This document shows, in pieces, positions 21,420-33,047 of a stretch of DNA of 64,000 nucleotides. The position numbers and the translations under genes were made by a program. The notes below the pieces were generated by a model, which had not been told where the DNA came from, searched no databases, and worked only from the letters and a program-made list of their open reading frames with translations. Location: positions 2,546,636-2,610,635 of the forward strand of contig SIJG01000007.1 of the NCBI GenBank assembly GCA_023374025.1, in the 5' to 3' direction. The stretch comes from Heterodera schachtii. Lineage: Eukaryota > Nematoda > Chromadorea > Rhabditida > Heteroderidae. Position 1 is the first letter of the stretch; each line of letters starts with the position of its first letter.

Positions 21420-22475
21420 ATTGTCATGAATTTTTATGATTCGTCCTGAATTGGAGAAAGGCAATATAAAAAAGAGAAAAGGTCCTGATTTTTATGATTC
21501 GTCCTGAATTGAAGAAAGGCAATATAAAAAATAGAAAAGGTCCTGATTTTTACGATTCGTCCTGAATTGAAGAAAGGCAATATAAAAAAGAGAAAAGGTC
21601 CTGATTTTTATGATTTGTCCTGAATTGGAGAAAGGCAATATTAAAAATAGAAAAGGTCCTTATTTTTATGATTCGTCCTGAATTGGAGAAAGGCAATATT
21701 AAAAATAGAAAAGGTCCTTATTTTTATGATTCGTCCTGAATTGAAGAAAGGCAATATTAAAAATAGAAAAGGTCCTGATTTTTATGATTCGTCCTGAATT
21801 GGAGAAAGGCAATATTAAAAAAGTGAAAAGGTCCTGATTTTTACGATTTGTCCTGAATTGGAAGAAAGGCAATATAAAAAGAGAAAGGTCCTTATTTTTA
21901 TGATTCGTCCTGAATTGAAGAAAGGCAATATAAAAAGAGAAAGGTCCTGATTTTTATGATTCGTCCTGAATTGGAGAAAGGCAATATTAAAAAAGAGAAA
22001 AGGTCCTTATTTTTATGATTCGTCCTGAATTGGAAGAAAGGCAATATTAAAAATAGAAAAGGTCCTTATTTTTATGATTCGTCCTGAATTGGAGAAAGGC
22101 AATATTAAAAATAGAAAAGGTCCTTATTTTTATGATTCGTCCTGAATTGGAGAAAGGCAATATTAAAAATAGAAAAGGTCCTGATTTTTACGATTCGTCC
22201 TGAATTGAAGAAAGGCAATATAAAAAAGAGAAAAGGTCCTGATTTTTATGATTTGTCCTGAATTGGAGAAAGGCAATATTAAAAATAGAAAAGGTCCTTA
22301 TTTTTATGATTCGTCCTGAATTGGAGAAAGGCAATATTAAAAATAGAAAAGGTCCTGACTTTTATGATTCGTCCTGAATTGGAGAAAGGCAATATTAAAA
22401 ATAGAAAAGGTCCTTATTTTTATGATTCGTCCTGAATTGGAGAAAGGCAATCTAAAAAAGAGAAAAATGTCCTGA
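21420..22475. repeat. 58-bp minisatellite, ~18 units
   Basis: Units of TTTTTATGATTCGTCCTGAA, TTGGAGAAAGGCAATATT and AAAAATAGAAAAGGTCC. Units differ by small changes (GAAG/GGAG, TAAAAAAGAG/TTAAAAATAG, CTTAT/CTGAT). It lies upstream of copy B and is a relative, in opposite orientation, of the repeat at 12880-13170. The 21166-21419 sequence before it is AT-rich and empty. Confidence 0.95.
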
Positions 22476-22562
22476 AGTAAGTTTTATTTGTTTTAAGATT
22501 CGTGCGTTTACTCGGCTTCGCAATTTCTTTACATTGACAGTTGAGTGGCAATTTAACTTTCA

Positions 22563-22850
22563 CTTCGCGCACCGATCACCGCCAACGGGGCACAAAATTT
22601 ACCTCTTTCACCACTAAATCCATCTCCGGTTTTTGTTTCAAAACCGACTCTGCGCCGGCGGGGGACGAACCAATTTTTAGCCCATTCATCGCCCGCTTAA
22701 TCCAATCTTTTAAAATCCGATCTGTCCAACGTTCGATCGCTTAATTATTATTTTTGATGTTTTGTTAAATGAAAGACGTTGTGTCGACTTGCAACAAACG
22801 AAAATCATCACCAAAATTTGGGGATATTCTTAGCGACAATACTTAAATTG
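22563..22850. repeat. Dispersed repeat R2, copy 2
   Basis: Matches 5525-5800 in the same orientation through CGCACCGATCACCGCC, CCGCTTAATCC and TGTGTCGACTTGC segments, with several indels. No coding potential. Confidence 0.75.
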
Positions 22851-23560
22851 TCGTTTCCTCAATGGGTTTTTGGTCCTTTTGCCAAAAACATAACGTAATA
22901 TTTGAGTATTAATTTAAACAAATGACTGAAAAAATGATTTTGACCCCCTCTATCGAATTCTTCTTTATTTTTTTGAACAAAATTATCTAAAGGAAATTAA
23001 TTAAAATTTATTGAAAAATGAGGATTTTCCGAAAAAAAAGTTTAAGATTTGAAGAAAATGTTCGAACATTTTGCCAATATGCCTAATTTTTCAAAAAATC
23101 ATGCGTTTTTGTCACTTTTTATCAAAAGACCACAAAAATTCGCAAATCCTCAATTTTCAAAAAAATCCTCTTTGACCCTCTAAAAGACCACAAAATGAGT
23201 AAAAATATGCAGATATCGAAGCTCTGATCTATACACAATGCAAAGATGGGCCTCATTAACCACATTTGCTCAAAAAACATTTATAAAGCATAAAATCATC
23301 CTTGATGTTGACAAATTTTGCATTTTTATTTCATCGCCATCATTTTCAAAAAAATTCCTTAGACTTCCTTAGGCTGCCTTAAATTCAGGGTTTTTCTGAG
23401 AATTTTCTTTTATTTTTTTAGTTTAGAATTAATTTTTGCCTTTAAATGCCATAAATTTTTTATAGATGCCCGAAAAGGATGAACAAAAAAAAAGTTTTTC
23501 ACATAAATTCGCGAACTTTTTAAATCTCTTTTTTTGGATAAGCCTAAGAAGTGGATTAGT
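22851..23560. other. 3' flank of copy C
   Basis: AT-rich; no gene. Positions 23300-23560 are shared with the regions at 36255-36500 and 57480-57610 (TTTCATCGCCATCATTTTC, TTCCTTAGACTTCCTTAGG). This marks a co-duplicated 3' flank of the secreted family. Confidence 0.55.
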
Positions 23561-25184
23561 TTATGCAAATGGTGACGAATTGAAACCGCCAGTTTTTTCT
23601 TCAACTTCTAATTCCATAATTTTTCTTTTCCAATCATCTGCTTCTTTGGCCAATGCTTTCTCCAATGTGACATGTTCTTCTGCTGCTGTTTTTCTTCCAT
23701 TTTCACAAAATTTTTCCATTTTTTTGTCAAATACTTTACGAATTTTTCCAATTTCCGTCGGTTGTTTTTTATTTTTTCTCTCTGAAATTTGCCCATTTTT
23801 TTCTTCCTCTTCAATTGCATAATTCGTCGTTTCCTCCTTATTATGCAATTCCATCTCCAAATATGTACCAACATTCTTCAATTCATTTTTGCCTTTTTTC
23901 CAAAAACATTTCGAAATATAATTAAAATTTTGTATAACAATATTTAGCGGAATCCATTGCCCGACAACACGACTTTTAAATAATGGCTTTACCGCTGGCA
24001 ATTGGTTTGACATATTCGGCTTTTTAGCTTAATTATTTTATTAATACCAATTAATTATAAAATGGAAAACAATAAAAAAAACACCTTCAGCATACTCCCG
24101 GAACAAATATTCGTGTAAAATGTCCAAATATTTACGATATTTTTGGCATTCTGTCCGTTCATATTCATCAAAATCCTTCCCAATTTTGGCACATTGCCAA
24201 TTCTTTCGCATCAAATACAAAAGTCCAAGATGTGCTTGTAAATCAACTTCCTTCGAATTCGCAAGTTTTGAGTGTTCTTTGGTCGCTTGGCCTTTCACAA
24301 ATGCAATAAATAAAGCATCATTAGTCTGAAAATTGATCACTTTAATTAAAATAATAATTTATTTAATCAAAAACTCACCCATAAATAATAGTCATCGAAA
24401 ATTGATTTAACAATAATTGTATGCATGTCAAAATCATAAGAAGATTTTGATGATGAACTGTGTTTCCTTCTTGCCCGCTGTTCCGCTTTTTTGAGCATTT
24501 CTTCCAAATTTTCGTCAAAATTTTGCCGGTTTATTCCTTCAAAAAGTTCTTTTATTTGGTGTCCATTCGCGGTGTCAATGGTTTTTTCATTAATTGGCAA
24601 TTTTGGTTTTTCATTGTCCAATTTTACGTCATAATTTAATCTCTCCTCATTCAACAATTTTAGATCAAAGTGATGGATGAGTTATATTTTTGACTAATTT
24701 AAATCCACTCGCCGCTGCATAGAAGTGTTTATTAAAATAATATTGCGAAATTTTGGCCAAACAATTTACCGCATAAATTAATGGCCCATTAATTTCAATT
24801 TCACGTTGAAACACAAATTTTGGCTTCACTGTTGGAATTCCAACGTACTCTCTGAACAAATATTCAAACAAAATGTACAAATATTTTTGATATTTTTGGC
24901 ATTCCGCCCCAATTTTGTCGCATTGCCAATTTTTTCTCATAAAATACAAAATGCCAAGGTGTGCCTCGAATTTTCGCGCTGAATATTCACTGATTTGAAC
25001 TTGCTGATTGCCTTTCATAAATGCGATTAGCATTTTGTCATCCACCTAATGAATTGAAATGGATTAGTAAAATTAATTCCTTAAAAAATTGACTCACCGA
25101 TGGACTCGCATTTGAAATTGGAATTAAAAAAGGATGAGCAATAATAATAATAATAATAGAAATTAATGAAGAAAAATAAAACAT
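23561..25184 (-). pseudogene. Secreted-family copy C, frameshifted
   Basis: Exons in coding order: 25184-25098, 25045-24379, 24325-24085, 24027-23561, with correct GT..AG sites and phases. The signal exon (29 codons) has an ATT-expanded hydrophobic core, and exons 3 and 4 are open (NWQC, CQKYRKYL, KCFW, ending SSPFA). Exon 2 is broken near 24665-24680 by a 4-bp insertion (TGATGGATGA), giving a stop just before the LLNEERLNY motif, where the frame resumes at 24657. It also has a small in-frame deletion (PINEKTIDTANG for PINEMILQLAIDTANG). Closest in sequence to copy A (same QREIEINGPLIYAVN segment), on the opposite strand. Probably inactive, unless the shift is an assembly error. Confidence 0.85.
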
Positions 25185-25600
25185 TGTTTTATTGCTTTTT
25201 TAAATTTTCAAAAATGAAAAATATCCAATTCAACTGCCTTAAAAACGAGCATTTTGCTTAGGTTTGCTAAGTAATAATCAATTATATTTTGTAGTTTTTT
25301 TCATAAAATGAAAAATAAAATTATGACTTCCATTAGTAAAATCAATCCAAATTATTTATTCACTTAAAAAATCAATTTGGCAACAATTTAATTAAAAAAA
25401 ATATATAAAAATGCAATTAAAAATTATTACTTAATACAACCAATAGTAAAAATCAATCCAATTTATTTATTCATTTAGAAAGTAAATTTGCCAACAATTT
25501 GATTAAAAAAATATTCCTTCTAATTTACGAATTCAAAAAAAGGCTTTTGTGCACTAAAATTTTCATCACCTTTTAAACAATGCATATTTATATATTTAAT
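25185..25600. other. AT-rich 5' flank of copy C
   Basis: Contains two diverged copies of a ~110-bp segment (ATCAATCCAAATTATTTATTC at 25345 and again at 25453). No gene. Confidence 0.5.
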
Positions 25601-28257
25601 TAACTATCCCATAATGTTTCTTAAAATTTTTTGGGTATTAAATTTTTGCGTACTTTTCCAATTTTTTGCAAAATTAATTCATAAATATTTTTTCAGAGAC
25701 TGCTCTGAAACGCACCAAATTTTATTTACAAGTTAAATAAGGCACTTTGATGCTTTTACTATCAATCAGCGAGATGAATAAAATTATAAAAATTTTTAAT
25801 TCCTTTTTAAATATGCCAAGTTTAGGCTTAACTTTTTCGTGAAAATTCAATCACTCTAATTTTTCCAGTATTGATCAAAAAAATCCCAGATTTCGCAGGG
25901 TAACAGCATTTGTAGTGTTCCGATACGTATCCAAAATTAATTCATAAATATTTTTCCAGAAAGTAATCAGAAACGCACCGAATTTTATATACATGTTATA
26001 TAAGGCACTCTGATGCTTCTAGGTTTTAATAGATTAAGCTAGCTATTTTTGCCCACCCTTAGCGATTTTTGCACAACCGATTTCGAAACTGCTTAGTAGG
26101 CTTGGGCACTATTGAGTAGTAGGCTTAAATTTTTGAGTATAGCTCTGCGCATTCTAATAAAATTTGTAAACATTTGTAGGGTTCTCAGCAGTTTCTTTGC
26201 AAAATTTGGTGAGCCCCTGATCAATTACAAATTATTCATGGACGATCAAATTTTTAGAAATTCTGGTTCCATTATTTTTTTTTGCAAAATTAATTCATAA
26301 ATATTTTTCCAGAAAGTGATCAGAAACGCACCGAATTTTATATACATGTTATATAAGGCACTCTGATGCTTCTAGGTTTTAATACATTAAACTAGCTATT
26401 TTTGCCCACCATTAGCGATTTTTGCCCAACCGATTTCGAAGGGTTCATTATTTATTTTTTGCAAAATTAATTCATAAATATTTTTTCAGAGTGATCTGAA
26501 ACGCACCAAATTTTATTTACATATTAAATAAGGCTTCCCGATGCTTTTACAATCAAAACGGGCGATGAATAAATATTTTAGAAATTTTTAATTCCTTTTT
26601 AATTACACGAAAAAGTTTAGGCTTAACTTTTTTTTTAGAATCTGATCAGAAGCGCACCAAACTTTGCAGGGATACTGAAAGGACCAGAATTAACCTATTT
26701 TATCACATTAGCTTGTCAGTTTTTTATAAAAATTTTTTCGAAATAATTTTTTTTTTTTGGTTTTCGGGCAGTCCCCCTGAGCCCGATTTTCGGCACTCTG
26801 ATAATTTTATCGCTTATAATGGGTTGTATAAAGTCGATTGTTGAAGGAATTGGAAGTGCTTAAATTGTTTGAGTACCCCAATGGACTAGGCTTGGGCACT
26901 ATTGAGTAGTAGGCTTAAAATTTTTGAGTATAGCTCTGCGCATTCTGAACCAAATCCAGAACCGATGACACCATTAGAAAGAGCTCCTTTTCTAGCTTCT
27001 AATACATTAAGCTAGCTATTTTTGCCCACCCTTAGCGATTTTTGCCCAACCGATTTCGAAGGGTTCATTATTTATTTTTTGCAAAATTAATTCATAATTA
27101 TTTTTTCAGAAAGTGCACTGAAACGCACCAAATTTTATTTACATGTTAAATAAGGCTCTCTGATGCTTTTACAATCAAAAAGGGCGATGAATAAATATTT
27201 TAGAAATTTTTAATTCCTTTTTAATTACACGAAAAAGTTTAGGCTTAACTTTTAGTGAAATTTCAATCACTCATAAATTTTTGAGTATAGCTCTGCGCAT
27301 TCTGAACCAAATCCAGAACCGATGACACCATAGAGATCCTTTTCTAGCTTCTAATACATTAAACTAGCTATTTTTGCCCACCCTTAGCGATTTTTGCCCA
27401 ACCGATTTCGAAGGGTTCATTATTTATAATTCAAAAGTAATTCATAATTATTTTTTCAGAAAGTGCACTGAAACGAACCAAATTTTATTTACATGTTAAA
27501 TAAAGCTCTCTGATGCTTTTTCTATCAAAAAGTGAGAAAAATAAAATTTTAAAAATTTTTAATTGCTTTTTAAATATGCGAAAAAGTTTAGGCTTAACTT
27601 TTTAGTGAAAATTCAATCACTCATAATTTTGTATAGTGATCAGAAAAATCCCAGATTTTGCAGGGGCCTAAAAAGGTCAAGCAAGCACACCTCTATGATG
27701 CAATAAAATTAGAAACTATGAATTTAAATTTTTTATAAATTTTTAAACTTTCACTATTTTATTTATTTTTTGCAAAATTAATTCATAATTATTTTTTCAG
27801 AAAGTGCACTGAAACGCACCAAATTTTATTTACATGTTAAATAAGGCTCTCTGATGCTTTTACAATCAAAAAGGGCGATGAATAAATATTTTAGAAATTT
27901 TTAATTCCTTTTTAATTACACGAAAAAGTTTAGGCTTAACTTTTTTTTCAGAAACTGATCGGAAGCGCACCAAACTTTGCAGGGATACTGAAAGGACCAG
28001 AATTAACCTATTTTATCACATTAGCTTGTCAGTTTTTTATAAAATTTTTCACAATAATTTTTTTTTTGGGTTTTCGGGGCAGTCCCCCTGAACCCGATTT
28101 TCGGCACTCTGATAATTTTAGCGCTTATAATGGGTTGTATAAAGACGATTGTAGAAGGAATTGGAAGCGCTTAAATTGTTTGAGTACCCAAAATGGACTA
28201 GGCTTGGGCACTATTGAGTAGTAGGCTTAAATTTTTGAGTATAGCTCTGCGCATTAT
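25601..28257. repeat. Mosaic of recurring 60-300-bp blocks
   Basis: At least seven copies of a block GCAAAATTAATTCATAA...CAGAAAGTG...GAAACGCACCAAATTTTA (near 25675, 25920, 26290, 26460, 27080, 27440, 27775). It alternates with AAAAAGTTTAGGCTTAACTT and with AGCTAGCTATTTTTGCCCA. A second block, TAGGCTTGGGCACTATTGAG through ATAGCTCTGCGCATTCT, occurs near 26098, 26890 and 28198, and in part near 27275. No coding frame. It looks like nested or tandemly shuffled element fragments; the last block cuts the retrotransposon that follows. Confidence 0.85.
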
Positions 28258-29700
28258 AACAATTGGGGTAGCCCAATCGGAAGTCTCCACCCGCCTCAAC
28301 ACTCCATCTTTTTGCCAATCTTCCAGAACTTTCTCAACCGAGGGCTTCAATGCAAATGGAATCGGAGGACTTTTGCAAACCTTTGGCTGAATGTCTTCCT
28401 TGAATTTCAGTGCAACTCTTTTGTTGCAATTTCCAAAACCATCTTTGAAAATACCGCTGAATTTGTCAATCAACTTCTCCAAGTGCACATCATTGGATAA
28501 CACATGAATTGCTCGAATGCCAAAAATTGAGTTCAAATCAATCTGAAGTCCTTTTATCAGATCACGGCCATATAAATTTCGTCCGGTGCCTTTGAAGACA
28601 TAAATGGTGGCCTCCGTCTTTTTGTTTTTGTAGGACACACAAACTTTGAATGATCCAATCACTCCCTTGATTGGAATTCCACCAATTGCCATAAGAACTG
28701 TCGGGCATTTGTAATTGTCCAGTTTTGGGTGTCCATGTTTTCCCAGTCTTCATAACTCAAAAGAGTAACGTCGGCACCCGTGTCCAGTTCGAAATTTGCA
28801 GTCTTTTTATGGACCTGCAACTCAATCATTTGAGGCGGAACTGACACGTGCAATCAGCTTGTGCAACGCTGACAACTTTGCAATTTTCTGTGACCACATT
28901 GGCCGTTTTCTTCTTGAATTGCGCCTTCGCACTTGAAAACTTTCCCGAATTGTAATTGTTCTGTCCTTCATTTTTGCACATTTTTGCCCAATGTCCAATC
29001 ATTCCGCACTTGCTGCATTTGTCCTTCTGATTTGGACATTTATTGGCCCAATGATTTGTTGAACCACAACGAAAACATTGGTCTTTTGATCCGCCCCTTG
29101 ACTTGGGGTGTGTCACTTTGGCAATCTCGGCTTGCTTCCCTCCAAAATCATTGCCAATTGTGCGGGCGTCTTTATCGGACTGTTCCAGTAAGACTGCTGT
29201 CTCTACTGCGTCCTTGAATGCCATTGCCTTCCCTTTGATCAGTTCTGTGCGGACCACATCACTGCTAATGCCGTTAATACATAACGCACATAAGCACATG
29301 TCAATGCTGTTTCGGTCCCACTCGGCCTTAGCGATTAAGCTCAGTAATTGGATTGCAAAATCACGAATTGACATCCCTGAGGACTGTCGTGCCGAAAAGA
29401 GCTCATGCCTTTTAGCTGCGCGCGTTTTCGATTCACCAAAACGCTCTTTCATTAGCTTCACAATTTCGCTGAAAGGTAAAGTTCGGACATCATCGGGTTG
29501 TGCCATCATTCGCAACTCCTCATAAATTGCTCCAATCTCCGTGAAGAGTAGCAGCTTTTTTGTGCTTTCATCGGTTATTCCTCGGAGTTTAATGAAAAAC
29601 TCGAACCGTTCCTCCCAGTGTCCCAAGACATCTCTGGGGAATAGGCACCAGGGCCTTTTGCGACTTTTCCCGCCGCTTGTGGCATTGGTTGAGCCATTTG
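28258..29700 (-). mobile_element. Defective Ty3/gypsy retrotransposon (gag-pro-RT 5' part)
   Basis: On the minus strand, in order. First comes a Gag core (29626-28826) with two CCHC knuckles, CFRCGSTNHWANKC and CSKCGMIGHWAKMC. Then a retropepsin with FELDTGADVTLL (about 28800-28760). Then a linker, and the start of reverse transcriptase (VEKVLEDWQKDGVLRRVETS then DWATPIVI), which ends abruptly at 28258 where the mosaic repeat begins. Protease is split: the frame changes near 28735 between ENM and KLDNYKCP. Gag seems to need a further frame change near 29635 to reach its likely ATG at about 29695. The rest of pol, integrase and the second LTR are absent. By domain order this is a metazoan Ty3/gypsy element, dead here. 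The Gag-to-Pro frame change itself might be natural frameshifting. Confidence 0.88.
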
Positions 29701-29939
29701 TGCCAGTCAGTTAAAAACTGACACTCCAAATGCAAGTTAGGAGGGCACTTTTGTTGAATTCGGCGAATGACGAAAAACCTCGTCTCGAGGAACCGCACAC
29801 CGTCTTGGTGATTTAGGTTTTTCGACGATAGTAACCGCGTCTTGCGGACCGCACACCACCTGGGTGATTTGGTTTTCGGTGAGTCGGAAGATTGGCCGCT
29901 GTTCCGCTTTGTCGCTGTTTGCTGACTGCGCCAGAAAAC

Positions 29940-30125
29940 TGTTGTGTCCGACAACAGTTTATAATAATTTATTTGGAGCAAAAACAATTACAAATAAATG
30001 CAGAGCGAAGAGAGAAAGTCAATAGCACAAAATATGTGAATGACGCTGGGAAGAAGAAAGGTGGAGAAGGGAAGACTTAAATAACAAATAAGAGGGGGAG
30101 GGCAGAGGTCAGGGGACAGCAAAAT
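29940..30125 (-). repeat. Probable LTR and primer-binding site of the gypsy element
   Basis: On the minus strand the region starts about TGCTGTCCCCTGACC and ends CGGACACAACA. It has a TATTTAAG box-like site and an AAATAAA signal in the right order. It is followed by TGGCGCAGTCAGC (about 29922-29938), positioned like a primer-binding site next to the gag leader. Only one LTR is present, so the ends cannot be confirmed by comparison. Confidence 0.55.
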
Positions 30126-30134
30126 AATCGATAA

Positions 30135-30663
30135 ATGAATAAGGGGATGGATACATCACAAAATCGGCGGAAATTCCAAAATGGTTTGAATGCCATTGTC
30201 GCTGGGTTGGTTGTGTTCACCGGCGTATTTTCGAAGAAAAAGTCAAATTGTGGACGAATTTGTAAAAGCAAAAGCCCAACGAGGAACACCGACGATCTGA
30301 AAGGACGGAAAGCAAATGGAAAATTGGGGACAATTTTTTCGCCGAAGGACGGGGAAGAATTTGCGGAAGTCGCAGCAACGAATTTTGAAAATTTGTTGAA
30401 AATCAGCAAAAGTCTGAATTTTCCAATTGATGATCTGAAGAGTGCGCAAGCCAATGAAGGATTTAAAAGGCCAGGTCAAAAGTCTGAATTCCGTTTTGTC
30501 CGTTGCTATTACAGATCCGACCCTGGAACGCGACTTCTTGCTGAGCCGATCCACTGCTGACACCCTTGCCGCCCCTTTCAACACCGAATGCCCTACCGAT
30601 GAGCCCAAAGCGATGAGGACACCGCTTCATAGAGGGCGAGGATGTGATAATATTGAGATTTAA
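30135..30663 (+). pseudogene. Unrecognised ORF with probable frameshift
   Basis: A GC-richer block with an open frame 30135-30560 (141 codons) overlapped by another ending at 30663. The two read best as one protein if the frame changes near 30438, just after FPIDDLKS. The downstream frame (LKGQVKSLNSVLSVAITDPT, then DFLLSRSTADTLAAPF) looks more protein-like than the end of the first. I do not recognise it. It sits directly beside the LTR and may be part of a gene or of another element into which the retrotransposon inserted. Confidence 0.4.
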
Positions 30664-30925
30664 ATATATTTTGGCGTTTTGTTGTTTTATTTTGTGTTAT
30701 TTTTGTTTGTGATTTTGTGGGATGGTTAGTTGTTAGTTTATGCGGTCGTCATTTCCCTATTGATTTGTGTTCGCCTTATTTTAATTTGGATAAACGATAA
30801 TTGTGTTCTTCGGCATTGGGCTGTTTGCTTTGTGTTTGCTTTGGGCTGTTTCTTTTGCTGAGTGCTGTACAACAACATATTAAAGGCCCCTTGACAACAA
30901 TGCCGCCTTTCTTTTTTACGACTAA

Positions 30926-33047
30926 CTGCATTCTATAATTGTTTACAAAAAAGTTTTTTTTCTCGAACAAATATAATTAAATACTTAAATAAAATATTTT
31001 TTCATTCATTTTATTTTTTCGTTGAATTTTCCTCTCAGTATGAATTTCGAAATAATGTAAATTATTATTTTCAAATAAAATTGATTCCATTATTGATATA
31101 TTAGTTTAATTCTCCCCTCTTTTTCTCCATATATTTATTTTTTTGACATTTTCTTTCTGTTTTCCTCTCCCTTTGAATTTGAATTAATGCTAATAAAATG
31201 TTTATTCATATTAATTTTAAATTTTTTATTGATATTTTAGTTGAAATAATATGTTATTTAAATGCCCCTCTATGAATTGTCCTTACCATTATTTTACAAA
31301 TTTTTCTTCCCTTGGCTCCATTTTATAAAAATTGAGAAATTTTAGAAAATTGCATTTTTATATTTCGGCAATTTCTAATTTTCTATAAGTTTATAAAAAT
31401 CGAAACTTTTAAGCAACGGAAATTAAATTACGGAATTTCAAATTTATAAATATAATAGAGTTGAACAGCTCAGTTCCCATTCGATGTTATAGCGAATTTT
31501 TGATTCTCAGCCATAAGAGAAAATTGAGCACTTTCTTATTTTTTTAAATATGGCAAAAGGTTTTACCTAAAATTCAGCTTAATTGGGACGAATGAATGAA
31601 TCTGATGGCATTTTATTTATTTTTATTTTTAATGGTATTATCAAGGATAAAAACCGATGCGCAAGATTCTCGTGTTTAAGGTCAAATAATTCAAGTCCTG
31701 GGTTAATATTTCAGCTAAACTTAGGCATGTAAAGCCATAGTGGAGCTCCAATAGGATTTCGCTGGCGCAATGCCTTTTCCAACAATGCGACGCCACCGCC
31801 CACTAGTGCTGTTCGAGACTCTCGGTCTAGAGAAAAGTCTCGGGTTTTGGTCTCGGTCTCGAATCTCGGTCTCGGGTTTTCAGTCTCGGTCTTGGTCTTC
31901 GAGACTTTCGGGACTCGAGACCGATACTTTTTACACCCCTAATGATTGGCTTTTTGTAAACTTTAAAATATATAATTTTTGGTAACTTTTGCTTTATTTT
32001 CTTACTCATATGCGTGGTCCAGTGGGTTGTGCTTAGAGGTGCGCCGTTATCACCCGTGAAGTTCACGGTTTTCGTAACCGTGACCGTGAATTTTTTAAGG
32101 TTTAATTTTTCTCTGGCGGCGAACTTTTTTCTTTTTTACATTTTTCACCGTATTTTTAATTTCTGTGCAATTTGTGCACAAATAAAATGACCAAATTTTA
32201 CGAATTTGAACCAATTTTTTATGAAAAAATAAGTTTTTGGGGCCTAGCGGTGCCGATAGGCGCCGTCGGGGGAAAAATTGAAAATTTGAGTGCAATTTGT
32301 TGACAGATTTTATCCATAAAATGAGCCAATTTAACAATTTTAATCAATTTAAAAAGGCAAAAAACGATGAAAAAGGCAAATTATAGGCGGGCTCGCCATT
32401 TTCCAAACAAAAAAAATCGGGTACTGAAATGTCCATTGGAAACGCTCCATAATTTGCATTTTTCTCATTATTTTGGGCCGTCTAAATCGTTTCAGACTTT
32501 TTTTTTACATGTTTTGAGTTTGGGAACTATGAGATTATTTACCAATTTTTTAAGAAAAATAGGAGTTTTGTTGGAAAATTTTTGAAAATTTGTTGGGATT
32601 TAGTAACTGTTTTTGCCCAAAATAACTTTTTTTAAATAAAATTAATGAGTTTTAATTAAATGGTGTCATCCTTTCTGTTCCTAATTTTTCCGTTGGATGA
32701 GTTCACCACTGATGAAACTTTTACATGAAATCTAATTTAGTTTTTTTAAAATGGCCTAAATGATTATCAAAATTAAAAATTGACCAAATGATTAAAATTC
32801 TTCGTTTAATTTAATATTAAATATAATCCAAGGAATGGAAAACGCAAAAATTGATTACAATTTTACCTAAATCAATTTCATTTATAAAAATAGCCTAAAA
32901 ATTTCGCATTAATTCTAACTGAATTTTGTGCCAAAATTAAAAAATGTTTACATTAAATCAAATTAATTTTATAAAAATGGCCTAAATGATTATCAAAATG
33001 AAAAATTGCAATTTCGATCAAAATTCTTCTTTTAGAAAAATAAAACA
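30926..33047. repeat. Co-duplicated 5' flank of copy D
   Basis: Homologous along most of its length to 51716-53655 (upstream of copy I) and, in reverse, to 60707-61760 (upstream of copy J). Landmarks: GAATTTTCCTCTCC, TTTTAAGCAACGGA, GAGTTGAACAGCTCAGTTCC, GTGCGCCGTTATC, CACGGTTTTCGTAACCGTG, AAATCGTTTCAGACTTT. The copy J version lacks about 470 bp between GGCAAAAGGTTTTAC and TTGTGCTTAGAGGTG that copies D and I both have. 30664-30925 before it is T-rich and empty. No gene. Confidence 0.85.
31801..31941. repeat. GGTCTCG-rich palindromic block
   Basis: Iterated GTCTCG / CGAGAC motifs (CGAGACTCTCGGTCT, TCGGTCTCGGGTTTTCAG, TTCGAGACTTTCGGGACTCG), ending TTTTTACACCCCTAA. The same block is at 52576-52703. 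It can form several hairpins. It may be a small mobile element; the open frame through it is not a gene. Confidence 0.7.
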
